A stretch of 64,000 nt of DNA from Chryseobacterium tagetis (GTDB lineage Bacteria; Bacteroidota; Bacteroidia; Flavobacteriales; Weeksellaceae), in the NCBI RefSeq assembly GCF_016735585.2, contig NZ_JAERSE020000001.1, positions 496,001 through 560,000 on the forward strand, written 5' to 3'. This document shows, piece after piece, positions 9,151 through 18,325 of the stretch. The first letter of the stretch is position 1, and each line of letters starts with the position of its first letter. The notes under the pieces were generated by a model, which worked only from the letters and a program-made list of their open reading frames with translations, was not told the DNA's origin and did not search any database. The position numbers and the translations under genes are program-made.

Positions 9151-10410
9151 ATGAAACTCATTCATTATTTATCAAAAAGATATATTATCTACTCTGCAAT
9201 CATTTCCATTATTGCTATTCCTTTATTTTACCTTTCCCTTCAGCATTTGTTATTGAGAGGCTTAGATGAAGGAATGAGGCAACAAAAAAACTGGATTGAA
9301 AATCAATTGAATGCAGTATCGCCAAAGAATTTCGTTTCTTTTGAAAATGACATCACTGTTACCCCTTCACAAAGATCGGTAAAGCCAGATATTTTCTTCA
9401 GTGAACCTATTTATATAAAATCGGACAATGAGACTGTCATGCATCGTGTGCTGATTGCAAATGTGATCGTAAGAGGAGAAAATTATACAATCAGGATTCA
9501 AAAATCAATGATAGAAGATGAAGATCTTCTTCAGAATTTATTGATGTTACAATTAGGTTTTATACTTATATTAATAGTCGGATTGGGACTGATCAACCTT
9601 TCCATATCAAAAAAATTATGGCTTCCCTTTAATGATATTGTGAAAAAAATGAAAGGATATCGGGTTGATACTTCCGATCAACTCAATTTCATGCCTACAA
9701 AAATAGTTGAATTTAAAGATCTTGAAAATTCAATTTCAGAACTGGTCAATCGGAATAATAAATTATATAAAGCCCAAAAAGAATTTACAGAAAATGCTTC
9801 ACATGAGCTTCAAACGCCTGTTGCTATTTTTTCGAGTAAACTGGAATTACTGATGCAGACTTCTCCCATTTCTGAAGAGCAGGCTGATCTCATCAATGAA
9901 GCTTCAATGGCTGGGAAGAGAATGCAGAGGATCAATAAGACGCTTTTATTGCTGACTAAAATTGAAAATAATCAATTTCCTACTATGGAGAATATTGAGA
10001 TAAAGTACGCTGTGAATGAGCTTATTCAACAATATCATGATACACTGCAGGTAAGGGAGATTAGCCTTGAAACTGAATTTCAGCAAGATATTAAAATTAT
10101 AGCTAACCCTATTCTCATCGATATCTTATTGGGAAATCTATTATCTAACGCGATTAAACATACAGAAGATAAAAAAAATATAAAGGTTGAAATTTCCGGG
10201 ACCTTTATACGGATCAGCAATGATGCACAAGATGGGAGTGCTGAACTGAAAGAATCTGATTTATTTCAGCGATTTAAAAAACAGTCAAATCATAATCAGA
10301 GTCTTGGGTTGGGACTGGAGATTTGTAAAAAAATTGTTAACCTCTATCATTTTAGAATTACCTACAGTTTTGACGATAGCAGGCATTATTTTACGGTTTT
10401 TTTTAAATAA
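9151..10410 (+). CDS. Sensor histidine kinase
   Basis: 419 residues. TM1 is at about 12-32, followed by a periplasmic domain of about 95 residues and TM2 at about 130-150. A short linker leads to the dimerisation domain with phospho-acceptor H218 (NASHELQTP). The HATPase domain has an N box (NLLSNAIKHT) and a glycine box (SLGLGLEICKKIV); the usual DxG loop is weak (SNDAQDGS). It partners the response regulator 8 bp upstream. The small periplasmic loop is a likely sensor of an envelope or cation signal, but no specific ligand motif is visible. Confidence 0.94.
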   Translation: MKLIHYLSKRYIIYSAIISIIAIPLFYLSLQHLLLRGLDEGMRQQKNWIENQLNAVSPKNFVSFENDITVTPSQRSVKPDIFFSEPIYIKSDNETVMHRVLIANVIVRGENYTIRIQKSMIEDEDLLQNLLMLQLGFILILIVGLGLINLSISKKLWLPFNDIVKKMKGYRVDTSDQLNFMPTKIVEFKDLENSISELVNRNNKLYKAQKEFTENASHELQTPVAIFSSKLELLMQTSPISEEQADLINEASMAGKRMQRINKTLLLLTKIENNQFPTMENIEIKYAVNELIQQYHDTLQVREISLETEFQQDIKIIANPILIDILLGNLLSNAIKHTEDKKNIKVEISGTFIRISNDAQDGSAELKESDLFQRFKKQSNHNQSLGLGLEICKKIVNLYHFRITYSFDDSRHYFTVFFK

Positions 10411-10491
10411 TTTTTATTTTTTTCTAAAAATTCAGCATGTCTACAGAATTGGGTTTCAATTTTACACTGTAATTAAAAAATCATATTTAAA

Positions 10492-10926
10492 ATGAAAAAA
10501 ATAGTTTTAGTAATAGTAGCCATGAGTTTAAGCTCTGTAGCGTACTCCCAGGAGAAAAACGATAAAGAAGAAGGTACAGAAGTTCCTGTAATTGTTGAAA
10601 AGGCATTTCAAAAAGCCTATCCGAATGTAAAGGCAAAATGGGAAGATGAAGACGGAAAATACGAAGGATCTTTTAAATACAAAGGTCAGGAAACAAGTGT
10701 CGTATATAATGCTCAGGGAATTTTGGAAGAAAAAGAAACTGAAATTAAGGTTAATGAGCTTCCCTTGAATATCCCTGTGTATATCACAAAAAATAAACTA
10801 GGAAAAATCAAAGAAGCGGCAAAGATTGTAAAAGCGGATGGTACTGTAAATTATGAAGCAGAAGTTAATGGGGGAGATGCTTTATTTGATGCTAAAGGTA
10901 ATTTTATAAAACTTCATAAAGATTAA
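10492..10926 (+). CDS. Secreted PepSY-like domain protein
   Basis: 144 residues with a signal peptide (MKKIVLVIVAMSLSSVAYS, cleavage near residue 19). The mature part repeats the pattern 'v...F.k.yP.v.a.WE.edG.YE..F' (residues about 35-65: VIVEKAFQKAYPNVKAKWED), as in PepSY-like/DUF2874 proteins of Bacteroidetes. These are small periplasmic proteins often encoded next to OmpR-type two-component systems, as here. Function is unproven; a role in signal modulation is inference. A terminator follows at 10953. Confidence 0.78.
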   Translation: MKKIVLVIVAMSLSSVAYSQEKNDKEEGTEVPVIVEKAFQKAYPNVKAKWEDEDGKYEGSFKYKGQETSVVYNAQGILEEKETEIKVNELPLNIPVYITKNKLGKIKEAAKIVKADGTVNYEAEVNGGDALFDAKGNFIKLHKD

Positions 10927-10952
10927 GTATTAAGTGAAATGATTATTTGGAT

Positions 10953-10990
10953 TGGAAGTGGCTAAACATAGTCACTTCCATTATTTTTTT
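10953..10990 (+). terminator. Rho-independent terminator after the PepSY-like gene
   Basis: An 8-bp stem (tggaagtg at 10953-10960 with cacttcca at 10973-10980) is followed by a T-rich run (ttattttttttt). It separates the PAP2/two-component/PepSY unit from the HD-domain gene. Confidence 0.8.
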
Positions 10991-11131
10991 TAATTGTCCG
11001 TCATCTTATATCGGAAGAATTCAAAATTTCTTCTAAATCATTACAGATTATTGTATAAAAATTAATTGAAATTACTATAAAAACACAGGTTGTAAGATTG
11101 GGTACAGCTATAAGTTTTAAATATCATAATC

Positions 11132-11722
11132 ATGAACAATGTAATACAAGCTGTAAGAGACTACGTTATACTGTTTCTTGCAGAAAACCTTTCAGATCAA
11201 TTAACCTTTCACAATATTGGGCATACTTATGAAGTGGTTTCAGCTGTGCGCGAAATAGGACAGGAGTGCCAAATCTCAGAAGAGCAGAATTTTATATTAC
11301 AGGTTTCTGCATGGTTTCACGATTGTGGATATGCATACTCCTACAAAGGTCACGAAGAAGAAAGTAAAAAATTAGCCAAAAATTTTTTAGAAAATGTAGG
11401 TTGTGAAACGGATTTCATAGAAAAAGTTTTGCAATGTATTAATGCTACCAAATATCCTCAAAATCCGACTTCGGAAATAGAGAAAATAATCTGTGATGCA
11501 GACATGTTTCATTTAACAAGAACTAATTATCAGAAATATGAAAAAGCTTTAAGACTGGAGTTCGAAAAATATCTCGGGCTTACTTTTACCGATGAAGAAT
11601 GGCAAATGGAGAACAATCATTTTTTTAAGAATCATCAATACTATACAGAATATGGGCAGAAAATACTTGAAAAATTCAAAGAAGTGAATTTTTTGCTGAT
11701 GAATTCTTCCAACAAATTTTAA
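11132..11722 (+). CDS. HD-domain metal-dependent phosphohydrolase
   Basis: 196 residues, cytoplasmic. The HD signature is visible: a first His in FHNIGHTYEVV (about residues 28-38), the HD pair in WFHDCGYAY (about residue 70) and a later Asp in ICDADMFHL. This arrangement is that of small predicted HD superfamily phosphohydrolases acting on nucleotides or other phosphomonoesters. The substrate is unknown. It starts a second three-gene unit (HD hydrolase, PAP2 phosphatase, EamA transporter) with gaps of only 13 and 12 bp. Confidence 0.85.
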   Translation: MNNVIQAVRDYVILFLAENLSDQLTFHNIGHTYEVVSAVREIGQECQISEEQNFILQVSAWFHDCGYAYSYKGHEEESKKLAKNFLENVGCETDFIEKVLQCINATKYPQNPTSEIEKIICDADMFHLTRTNYQKYEKALRLEFEKYLGLTFTDEEWQMENNHFFKNHQYYTEYGQKILEKFKEVNFLLMNSSNKF

Positions 11723-11735
11723 TACCCGAAAAGAA

Positions 11736-12530
11736 ATGTCAAATTATCGTCAGAAAATAGCAATTGGTTTTTGCATTGTAGCATCAGTTTGCGGAAGATT
11801 ATCCGCTCAGAGCAATGATTCAATTCAAACCCAGGAAATAAAGAAAGACAGTACCCGTGTTTTAAATACAGAAAAAAATACGTTAAGTTATAAAAAGCTA
11901 ATCATTCCCACTGCACTTATAGGATACGGTGTGGCAAGTTTAAGTGTAAAAGGTTTGAAACAGCTGAATTTCTCGACCAGAGATGAAATTAATGAGCATA
12001 AACCTGACCATATCAGGCTTGATAATTATACACAGTTTGCACCAGCAGTTTTAGTTTACGGATTGAATGCAGCTGGAGTAGAAGGAAAGCATAATTTTAG
12101 AGACCGAACGATTATTTATGGAACATCAATGCTGATCACCTCTGCGTTTGTAGTTCCGTTAAAGCATATTGCAAAAGAAGAAAGACCGGATCAGTCCAAT
12201 AACCTTTCATTTCCGTCAGGACATACGGCAATAGCATTTGCATCTGCACAATTTATGTTCAGAGAATATAAAGATACCAACTTCCTGCTTGGGATTTCAG
12301 GGTATTCTCTCGCTATATTCACTGGGGTTTACAGGATGTTGAATGATAAGCACTGGGTTGGAGATGTCGTAGGAGGAGCTGGTTTTGGTATTCTTTCAAC
12401 AGAATTGGCATATTGGCTATATCCTAAAATCAATAATCTACTGAGTGGAAAGAACAAAAATTCTGCTGCAATGGTAATGCCTTACTATCAGAATAAAACA
12501 GTTGGGGTAGGGTTTGTCAAGAATTTTTAA
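11736..12530 (+). CDS. Secreted PAP2-family phosphatase
   Basis: 264 residues with a signal peptide (IAIGFCIVASVCGRLSAQ). The PAP2 motifs are all present: KHIAKEERP, PSGHT, and YRMLNDKHWVGDVVGG supplying the last His and Asp. Unlike the integral six-helix phosphatase at 7787, it has a processed N-terminus and fewer hydrophobic segments, so it likely acts in the periplasm or on the outer-membrane side. Substrates could be lipid phosphates or inositol-like phosphates; this is not decidable from sequence. Confidence 0.88.
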   Translation: MSNYRQKIAIGFCIVASVCGRLSAQSNDSIQTQEIKKDSTRVLNTEKNTLSYKKLIIPTALIGYGVASLSVKGLKQLNFSTRDEINEHKPDHIRLDNYTQFAPAVLVYGLNAAGVEGKHNFRDRTIIYGTSMLITSAFVVPLKHIAKEERPDQSNNLSFPSGHTAIAFASAQFMFREYKDTNFLLGISGYSLAIFTGVYRMLNDKHWVGDVVGGAGFGILSTELAYWLYPKINNLLSGKNKNSAAMVMPYYQNKTVGVGFVKNF

Positions 12531-12542
12531 TTAAAATATGTT

Positions 12543-12959
12543 ATGTGGCTGTACTATGCTATATTATCGGCACTATTTGCTGCATTTACGGCAATTTTTG
12601 CTAAAATCGGAGTGTCTAATATCAGTTCTAATCTCGCAACGGGGATCAGGACCGTTATTATTTTGGTATTAGTATGGAGTGTTGTTTTTATAAAAGGTGA
12701 ATTTAAAGGAATTGGCTCCCTGTCAAAAATCAATATTATATTTTTAATTCTTTCAGGAATCGCAACAGGATTATCCTGGTTATTTTATTTTAAAGCCTTA
12801 CAAATTGGAAAAATTTCGCAGGTCGCGGCAGTTGATAAATTAAGTGTTGCCATAGCGATCATCTTTGCAGTACTGTTTTTTAAAGAAACTTTGACTTTGA
12901 AAACAGCGGTAGGCGCTTTATTAATAATCGGAGGGACGATCGTATTAGCTCTAAAATAA
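12543..12959 (+). CDS. EamA-type small multidrug/metabolite transporter
   Basis: 138 residues made of one EamA unit of five helices (MWLYYAILSALFAAFTAIFAKIG to ALLIIGGTIVLALK), half the size of a ten-helix DMT transporter and therefore probably active as a dimer. It sits 12 bp behind the secreted PAP2 phosphatase in the same unit. A role in moving a lipid-linked or small substrate is inference from context only. Confidence 0.88.
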   Translation: MWLYYAILSALFAAFTAIFAKIGVSNISSNLATGIRTVIILVLVWSVVFIKGEFKGIGSLSKINIIFLILSGIATGLSWLFYFKALQIGKISQVAAVDKLSVAIAIIFAVLFFKETLTLKTAVGALLIIGGTIVLALK

Positions 12960-13054
12960 AATGTAGCAGTAACTTTTTGAATATTTGTCTTTTTAAATTT
13001 CTATTTTAATAAAAATTATTATAAATACTTCTTAATAGATACTATTTAATTCAT

Positions 13055-13062
13055 TATATTTG
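13055..13062 (+). promoter_or_regulatory. Possible -7 element (TATATTTG) for the tyrosinase operon
   Basis: TATATTTG at 13055-13062 fits the TAnnTTTG consensus of Bacteroidetes primary promoters and lies about 115 bp before the tyrosinase start in an AT-rich gap. A clear TTTG at the -33 position is not seen, so support is partial. Confidence 0.4.
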
Positions 13063-13178
13063 ATAAAATTTAATTTTTGGCTTATTATTTTGAGAATATT
13101 AAAATTTAATATCTGAGAAGAAAAGCCAAAAATTAATCTTCCTAAAAAACTAAAACCATTTTAAAACAAATTAAAAAC

Positions 13179-14861
13179 ATGAAAAATTTTTTAAGGCAAA
13201 ACGCGTGGGATGCCAACAACGGCGGTCAGTTCATTGATCAAAAAGGGAATTACACAGATCTTTATTGGTATGCGAAAGGTGTACAGGTAATGAAATCTAA
13301 GCCTATCAGTGATCCTACAAGTTGGTGGTTCTATGCTGCTATTCATGGACAATACTTAGTGAGTACAGCCGGTTCTGGGACTATTCCGGTAGGATTTCCC
13401 AATTGGGAAAAAATTCAGTCTATTCCTCAGAATGCAGATTTAAGTTCTCCTCCTTCAAAAAAACTGATTGATCTGTTTTGGGATCAGTGTCAGCACGGTA
13501 CATGGTTTTTCCCTCCTTGGCATAGAGGATATTTAGTGGCATTAGAAAATATTCTAAGGGATATTATTACTCAGCAATGCGATGGACCCGATACTTGGGC
13601 TTTACCGTATTGGAATTACCTGAATCAATCAAAAGTATTTGCAGAGGACAAGATTCCACCGGCGTTTACGCTTATTGAATTACCGGATGGTTCGCCAAAT
13701 CCATTATATGTGCCTGAAAGATATGGTCCCAACGGAGACAGAAACGTATTTGTCGTTATAGGCCCGAATACCAGTGAAGACCCTAGTGCTAATGATGAAT
13801 GCCAATGGGATAAGATTTTCAGTGAGCCAACACCGCCTCCTGCAGGACCAGGAAACCTGAACGGCTATTTTTATGGTGGTGAAGAAACTGGTTTTATGCA
13901 TAGTAATGGTGGTTTTGGAGACCTTGAGTCTAATCCGCACAACTTTGTCCATGTAATGGTAGGCGGATTTAATGGAGAAGCATGGACTGATCCTAATGCC
14001 CAGGAAGGCAGTGAAGGACTGATGGCTGATCCCGGAATTGCAGCACTGGATCCTATATTTTATTTGCATCATGCGAATGTAGATCGTATGTGGGCAGCCT
14101 GGAATGTTACAGGTGAAAATGCTAATTCACAAAATCCTAACTGGCTTGCAGGTCCTTCAGCGCAAGGTAATTCTCAGTTTGCAATGCCATTAGAGGATGA
14201 CGGAACTCCTTGGTATTATACTCCTGAAGACGTGCAGAGCACAACAGATCTAAAATATTATAATGGGGAGATGTATTCTTACTCTTATGATGATCTTTCA
14301 CTCGTTTCTTATGATACTACACCACCGGTTTCCTTACAGGAAAACTTAACAGAAAGATTGTCAAAATTAGGAGTTACTGGTGTTGCAGAAAAGAATTTAA
14401 AAATAGCAACTAATATGAATAATGAATTGATTGGAGCAAGCAAAAATTCAATTACTCTGAATAGTGGTTCTACCCAGGAAACCGTAAAGCTTGACTCTAC
14501 AGCTTTGAAATCTGTTTCGAAAAGCTTTTCGAAAGCCTCGGCAAATGAGCTTCCTGATGAAATCTATCTTCAGCTAGAAAATGTAAAGGGAACAAATAAT
14601 GCTAATTTTCTTTCACTGTATGTAAATGATATATTCGTAAGATCAGTGGCTCTTTTTGGTATCAGAATGGCTTCCCAGAAAGACAGTGCTCATGGAGGAG
14701 GTCTTACTTTCAAGTTCAATATTACCAATATTATAGACAGTTTACATCTTGAAGGTAATTTAGATATTAATTCTCTTGATGTTCAGATTAAAACTAGGAA
14801 CCCTATCCCTGAAGAGAGCGGAATTACAGTAGGACGTATCAGTATTTATCGCGCCAGCTAA
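13179..14861 (+). CDS. Tyrosinase-family copper oxidase
   Basis: 560 residues. A type-3 dinuclear copper centre can be read directly: CuA ligands H56, H106 and H115 (the last in FFPPWHRGYL) and CuB ligands H254, H258 (HNFVHVMVGG) and H298 (YLHHANVDRMW). Such enzymes hydroxylate monophenols and oxidise diphenols to quinones, leading to melanin-like products. About 180 extra residues at the C-terminus resemble the cap domain of polyphenol oxidases. No signal peptide is seen, so the protein may be cytoplasmic or exported otherwise. The next gene (9 bp) is a DUF2182 membrane protein; the pair resembles the PpoB1/PpoB2 tyrosinase and copper-chaperone operon described in Marinomonas mediterranea. 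Confidence 0.93.
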   Translation: MKNFLRQNAWDANNGGQFIDQKGNYTDLYWYAKGVQVMKSKPISDPTSWWFYAAIHGQYLVSTAGSGTIPVGFPNWEKIQSIPQNADLSSPPSKKLIDLFWDQCQHGTWFFPPWHRGYLVALENILRDIITQQCDGPDTWALPYWNYLNQSKVFAEDKIPPAFTLIELPDGSPNPLYVPERYGPNGDRNVFVVIGPNTSEDPSANDECQWDKIFSEPTPPPAGPGNLNGYFYGGEETGFMHSNGGFGDLESNPHNFVHVMVGGFNGEAWTDPNAQEGSEGLMADPGIAALDPIFYLHHANVDRMWAAWNVTGENANSQNPNWLAGPSAQGNSQFAMPLEDDGTPWYYTPEDVQSTTDLKYYNGEMYSYSYDDLSLVSYDTTPPVSLQENLTERLSKLGVTGVAEKNLKIATNMNNELIGASKNSITLNSGSTQETVKLDSTALKSVSKSFSKASANELPDEIYLQLENVKGTNNANFLSLYVNDIFVRSVALFGIRMASQKDSAHGGGLTFKFNITNIIDSLHLEGNLDINSLDVQIKTRNPIPEESGITVGRISIYRAS

Positions 14862-14870
14862 AGTAAAAAT

Positions 14871-15632
14871 ATGAAGTCTTTCTGGAATAATAATAGTACA
14901 ATTTATGTTGTCATTATTGGGATAAGTATTGCTGTATGGGTATTATTACTGTTTAATCCGGGGCATATAATGACTGTGGAGCATTGTCATGTTTCAGCTT
15001 CAGGTGCATCTTATAATTCACTGAAAATGTTACTTCAGATGAATCCTCTTTCTACCCAGTTATTGGGTTGGGGATTAATGGTGATTGCGATGATGCTGCC
15101 TAAGCTTATCTATCCTATACAGCTGATCTCTAGGCAAAGCTTGAAACGTTCCCGTTTTATGAATGCTTTTTTATTTGTGTCAGCGTATATAGCCGTATGG
15201 ATGTTGGTAGGAGTATTTATGATCGGAATTATTATGGCGGCAAATCTGCTCATGCCTATGTCCTATATTCCGGCTTTGGGAGTGTTGATTGTTGCTATAA
15301 TCTGGCAGTTTTCCCCTTATAAGCAACGATTTTTAAATTTAGGGCATGATCATTATCTGCTTTCTGCATTTGGCTGGGATGCTTCACGGGATGCATTGCA
15401 TTACGGATTTCAACACGGGATCTGGTGTGTAGGATCGGGATGGGCTTTGATGTTGTTTCCAATGCTATTGCCTACAGGACATAATTTAGCCATGATTATT
15501 GTGACTTTCATTATGTTGAGCGAACATCTGGAAAATCCTCAATATCCACGGTGGAAAATCAACCCAAGGCTTAAAGTAGTACGATACATTATTGCTCAGT
15601 CTAAAATTAAACTTATGATTAAGAGCAGATAA
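14871..15632 (+). CDS. DUF2182 (PpoB2-like) metal-binding membrane protein
   Basis: 253 residues with about six helices. The conserved family motif GWGLMVIAMMLPKLIYP (about residues 63-79) and the His/Cys-containing segment HYGFQHGIWCVGSGWALM (about 177-194) mark DUF2182. The founding functional member, as I recall, is PpoB2 of Marinomonas, needed for copper loading of the tyrosinase encoded next to it. Here too it directly follows a tyrosinase gene, so delivery of Cu to that enzyme is the best prediction. Several His and Met residues in the membrane segments are candidate ligands. Confidence 0.85.
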   Translation: MKSFWNNNSTIYVVIIGISIAVWVLLLFNPGHIMTVEHCHVSASGASYNSLKMLLQMNPLSTQLLGWGLMVIAMMLPKLIYPIQLISRQSLKRSRFMNAFLFVSAYIAVWMLVGVFMIGIIMAANLLMPMSYIPALGVLIVAIIWQFSPYKQRFLNLGHDHYLLSAFGWDASRDALHYGFQHGIWCVGSGWALMLFPMLLPTGHNLAMIIVTFIMLSEHLENPQYPRWKINPRLKVVRYIIAQSKIKLMIKSR

Positions 15633-15671
15633 AATATCCAAAAGAAACTTTGGAATTTTTAATAACTATTG

Positions 15672-15699
15672 CCCTCCTTTAACTTAGTTTAAGGGAGGG
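15672..15699 (+). terminator. Terminator hairpin after the DUF2182 gene
   Basis: 11-bp stem (ccctcctttaa at 15672-15682 with ttaagggaggg at 15689-15699, one G-T pair), followed by a short T-containing tail (tatttgtt). It ends the tyrosinase operon. Confidence 0.7.
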
Positions 15700-15960
15700 T
15701 ATTTGTTAATCTGAATGAAATTTTTTCTTTCTTTTACTAAAGACTGTGAAAAATAGTAACTTTTTATGAGTGATTATTGTACAGTAAATGTTTGTTTACT
15801 TTCTATTTTTTCGAAATTTAGATTAAGAAAATTTAAATGATTTTTTTGTTCTTTAATCAAAAGTGAAATGTAATAAATATTCCATTTCGTTACTTTTCGT
15901 GTTTTTTCGAAAAATATTTTAATTGTTTTATTGTCTTTTATTGAAAGTTAGTAATTAGAT

Positions 15961-15987
15961 GTCTCTCCTTATGGAGGGGCTTTTTTT
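15961..15987 (+). terminator. Orphan Rho-independent terminator
   Basis: GTCTCTCC-TTAT-GGAGGGGC (15961-15980) gives an eight-pair stem with two G-T pairs, followed by seven T. There is no ORF between it and the previous terminator 260 bp upstream, so it ends either a non-coding transcript or read-through. Confidence 0.7.
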
Positions 15988-16621
15988 GTTTAAAAAAGTA
16001 TCTGTCCGGAGAATTATTTGTAAATAACTCTAATATTTAGGGTTAAAAAATTTATAATATTTCCATGTATATGTAACAAATTTATTAACATAAAATATTT
16101 ATGAATGATCTTGTTCTGTTTTTATCCTAGAAATTATTATTAATGTAATAATAATTAAAATGATGTTTTTTTCACTATTAAGTGTGTTTTTGTTTAAATT
16201 TATTTGTTTTTTAATCAAAAACATTAATTTTTTTCATATAAATTGATATATATTTGTGGGATTTTTTAAATCAGGTATTGTTTAAGAAGTAATAAAATAA
16301 ATCTTAATACAAACAATTGCCGAAAAAAATTAATAAGTAACATTAAAACCTGGAATCTGATTTTTTATGTCTTTATTGGAATTTGAATAAAATTTCAATA
16401 AAAATATAAAAGCTCTATTCTTACCTCATTACATGAAAATACGAGAATTTAAAAGTACACACTATAAAGAGTATACCAGTAAGACTTACGGAAATTCCAG
16501 ACTCTTTTTTCCTTTAATATCCTCCACTTCAATCTGCATGATTTTATTTACCTGTGAGCTCAGGTAGAGGATTCTATATAACGTTAATTTCTCTACTAAT
16601 TTTTAAAATATATTAATTTTT

Positions 16622-17443
16622 ATGAAATATCAATGTACATTAATTGTTACTTTTCTAATGTCTCTGACAATGTATTCTCAAGTAGGAATTAATACGACGA
16701 CACCAAAATCTACATTAGACGTAAATGGAGATTTAGCATTAAGAAATGCTTTAAGTACTGGTGGAACAGATGCTGTTAATGGTAATCCAGGGAGTGTGGA
16801 TCAGGTCTTGGTTTCGAAAGGAGCTGGACAGCCTCCTGTTTGGAAATATGCAAACATTCCTTTTATGGAAAATTCACAGTACAAATTAATTAATACCTAT
16901 CTGAAAGCAGATCAAACAGGTATTACAACTTTGTCTAATACGGTAGCTGCTTCTGCTCCGGTAACGAGTAACCTGAATGAGGATTTTGATCCTGCGAAAT
17001 GGGTTAAAATTGCTGATTTGGCTACTCCTGTGGAAATTAAGTCATCTCAGAATAAAGTGACTTATCAGTTTCAGACTGGGGTTGAACTAGTGAATAAAGC
17101 AGTGGGCTCCGGCTCTTCTGTGGATTTTATTTGCGGTATTTTTAAAAACAATAAACTGGTAGCATTAAGACCTGACGGAATTACAGCTGTTGATAATGCA
17201 CCTACACAAAGTATTTTCACATTAAATTATACTGAGGAAAATGTTGCTAAAGGAACTTACACCGTTGAGGTGGCTTGCAGAAAAATTTATTCTTCAGATG
17301 TAGCAAACAATTATTTTAGAATTGGTATAAATATACCGACCTATGGGCCTACACCAAATGTAAATAATACTTCTTCAAATGCATTTAGCTTGAGATCTTT
17401 ATTTAAAATTGATATTGCAGAACTTGTTACCTATACAAATTAG
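16622..17443 (+). CDS. Secreted surface protein, first of three tandem paralogues
   Basis: 273 residues with a signal peptide (CTLIVTFLMSLTMYSQ). The mature N-terminus VGINTTTPKSTLDVNGDLALRN is the 'VGI.T..P..tLDVnG' motif shared by many exported flavobacterial proteins and by tail-fibre-like proteins. This is followed by DQVLVSKGAGQPPVWK and a beta-rich C-terminal domain of about 180 residues with two conserved Cys (DFICGIFKNNKLVALR, TVEVACRK). The next two genes have the same plan. Probably exported to the cell surface; function unknown, adhesion or matrix is inference. Confidence 0.75.
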   Translation: MKYQCTLIVTFLMSLTMYSQVGINTTTPKSTLDVNGDLALRNALSTGGTDAVNGNPGSVDQVLVSKGAGQPPVWKYANIPFMENSQYKLINTYLKADQTGITTLSNTVAASAPVTSNLNEDFDPAKWVKIADLATPVEIKSSQNKVTYQFQTGVELVNKAVGSGSSVDFICGIFKNNKLVALRPDGITAVDNAPTQSIFTLNYTEENVAKGTYTVEVACRKIYSSDVANNYFRIGINIPTYGPTPNVNNTSSNAFSLRSLFKIDIAELVTYTN

Positions 17444-17447
17444 AATT

Positions 17448-18323
17448 ATGAAAAAGACATTAATATTTTCAATTGCTTTGGTCTCAACTCTATTACATGC
17501 ACAAGGTAATGTCGGGGTGGCTACGACAAATCCCCGAAATAATCTAGACGTAAATGGAGATATAAACATAGGAAAAAAATTGTATGTAGATAGCGGTACA
17601 GGTACACTTCTGGCGGGTAATGAAGATCAGGTTCTAGTTTCTCAAGGTCCGAATAAACCACCTAAATGGAAGACTTTCAGAATTCCTGATTATTTAACGA
17701 ATAAATATTACCTGATATTTAATGATTCGTTTAGAGATTTGAATACTATATCGGCAACTAATCAAGGACCATCGGGTACAATAGGGCAGGGAGCTACTTT
17801 TACCAATGCAGAAACAGCGACAACTATAGTGCCTGCAACAGATTTTGCTCAGGATACACCGCTTACATCATTAACGGTTGCTGGAAAGAATTTTAAGCCA
17901 ATAGCTGGTCTGTCTCAAAACTTCACAGTGAATAGTACTCAGAATAGTACATACTTACTCTTCGAAACAGTAGCACAGCAAAATAATGCAGGTGGAGATG
18001 GGTCAAACATTAAATTTGCATGTGGTATTTTTGTAGATGGACTGTTAAAAAGTATCAGAATCAACAGGCTTACTCCGAGTCCTAACAGCAGTACATTTAT
18101 AACACATACACAAATTGGTGGAGTTGAAAATCTTACACCAGGTACACATACAGTTGGAGTTGCATGTTCCAGATTGTCAAATCCTGTTTCAGGACTTACC
18201 TTGGGAATTGGAGTGCCTGCAACGACGAGTGTGAGCAACTTAAATAATTTTATGACACAATCTTCTCTGAAAGTTGATGTGTATGAAATTCCACAAAATT
18301 TTTCACCAGTAGTAAATCCATAA
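17448..18323 (+). CDS. Secreted surface protein, second paralogue
   Basis: 291 residues from ATG at 17448, chosen because it begins a good signal peptide (MKKTLIFSIALVSTLLHAQ) just after the preceding stop; an upstream start at 17409 would overlap the previous gene without need. The mature protein starts VGVATTNPRNNLDVNGDIN and keeps the DQVLVSQGPNKPPKWK segment and the IKFACGIFVDG / HTVGVACSR cysteine pair of its neighbour. Same order of elements as the first paralogue, so the set arose by tandem duplication. Function unknown. Confidence 0.75.
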   Translation: MKKTLIFSIALVSTLLHAQGNVGVATTNPRNNLDVNGDINIGKKLYVDSGTGTLLAGNEDQVLVSQGPNKPPKWKTFRIPDYLTNKYYLIFNDSFRDLNTISATNQGPSGTIGQGATFTNAETATTIVPATDFAQDTPLTSLTVAGKNFKPIAGLSQNFTVNSTQNSTYLLFETVAQQNNAGGDGSNIKFACGIFVDGLLKSIRINRLTPSPNSSTFITHTQIGGVENLTPGTHTVGVACSRLSNPVSGLTLGIGVPATTSVSNLNNFMTQSSLKVDVYEIPQNFSPVVNP

Positions 18324-18325
18324 CA

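Larger units (their letters stand above)
15633..16621. other. Long AT-rich intergenic region (about 1 kb)
   Basis: Apart from the hairpin at 15672 it contains an orphan terminator at 15961, a TAnnTTTG-type -7 element (TATATTTG, 16249-16256) that may serve the secreted-protein genes through a leader of about 360 nt, and a 44-codon ORF (16433-16567) without recognisable features. No RNA gene was identified, although the orphan terminator leaves room for a small RNA in about 15720-15987. Confidence 0.4.

Noticed and set aside
16433..16567. 44-codon ORF upstream of the surface-protein triplet
   Set aside because: Composition not protein-like, no visible ribosome-binding or coupling context, and no recognised family.
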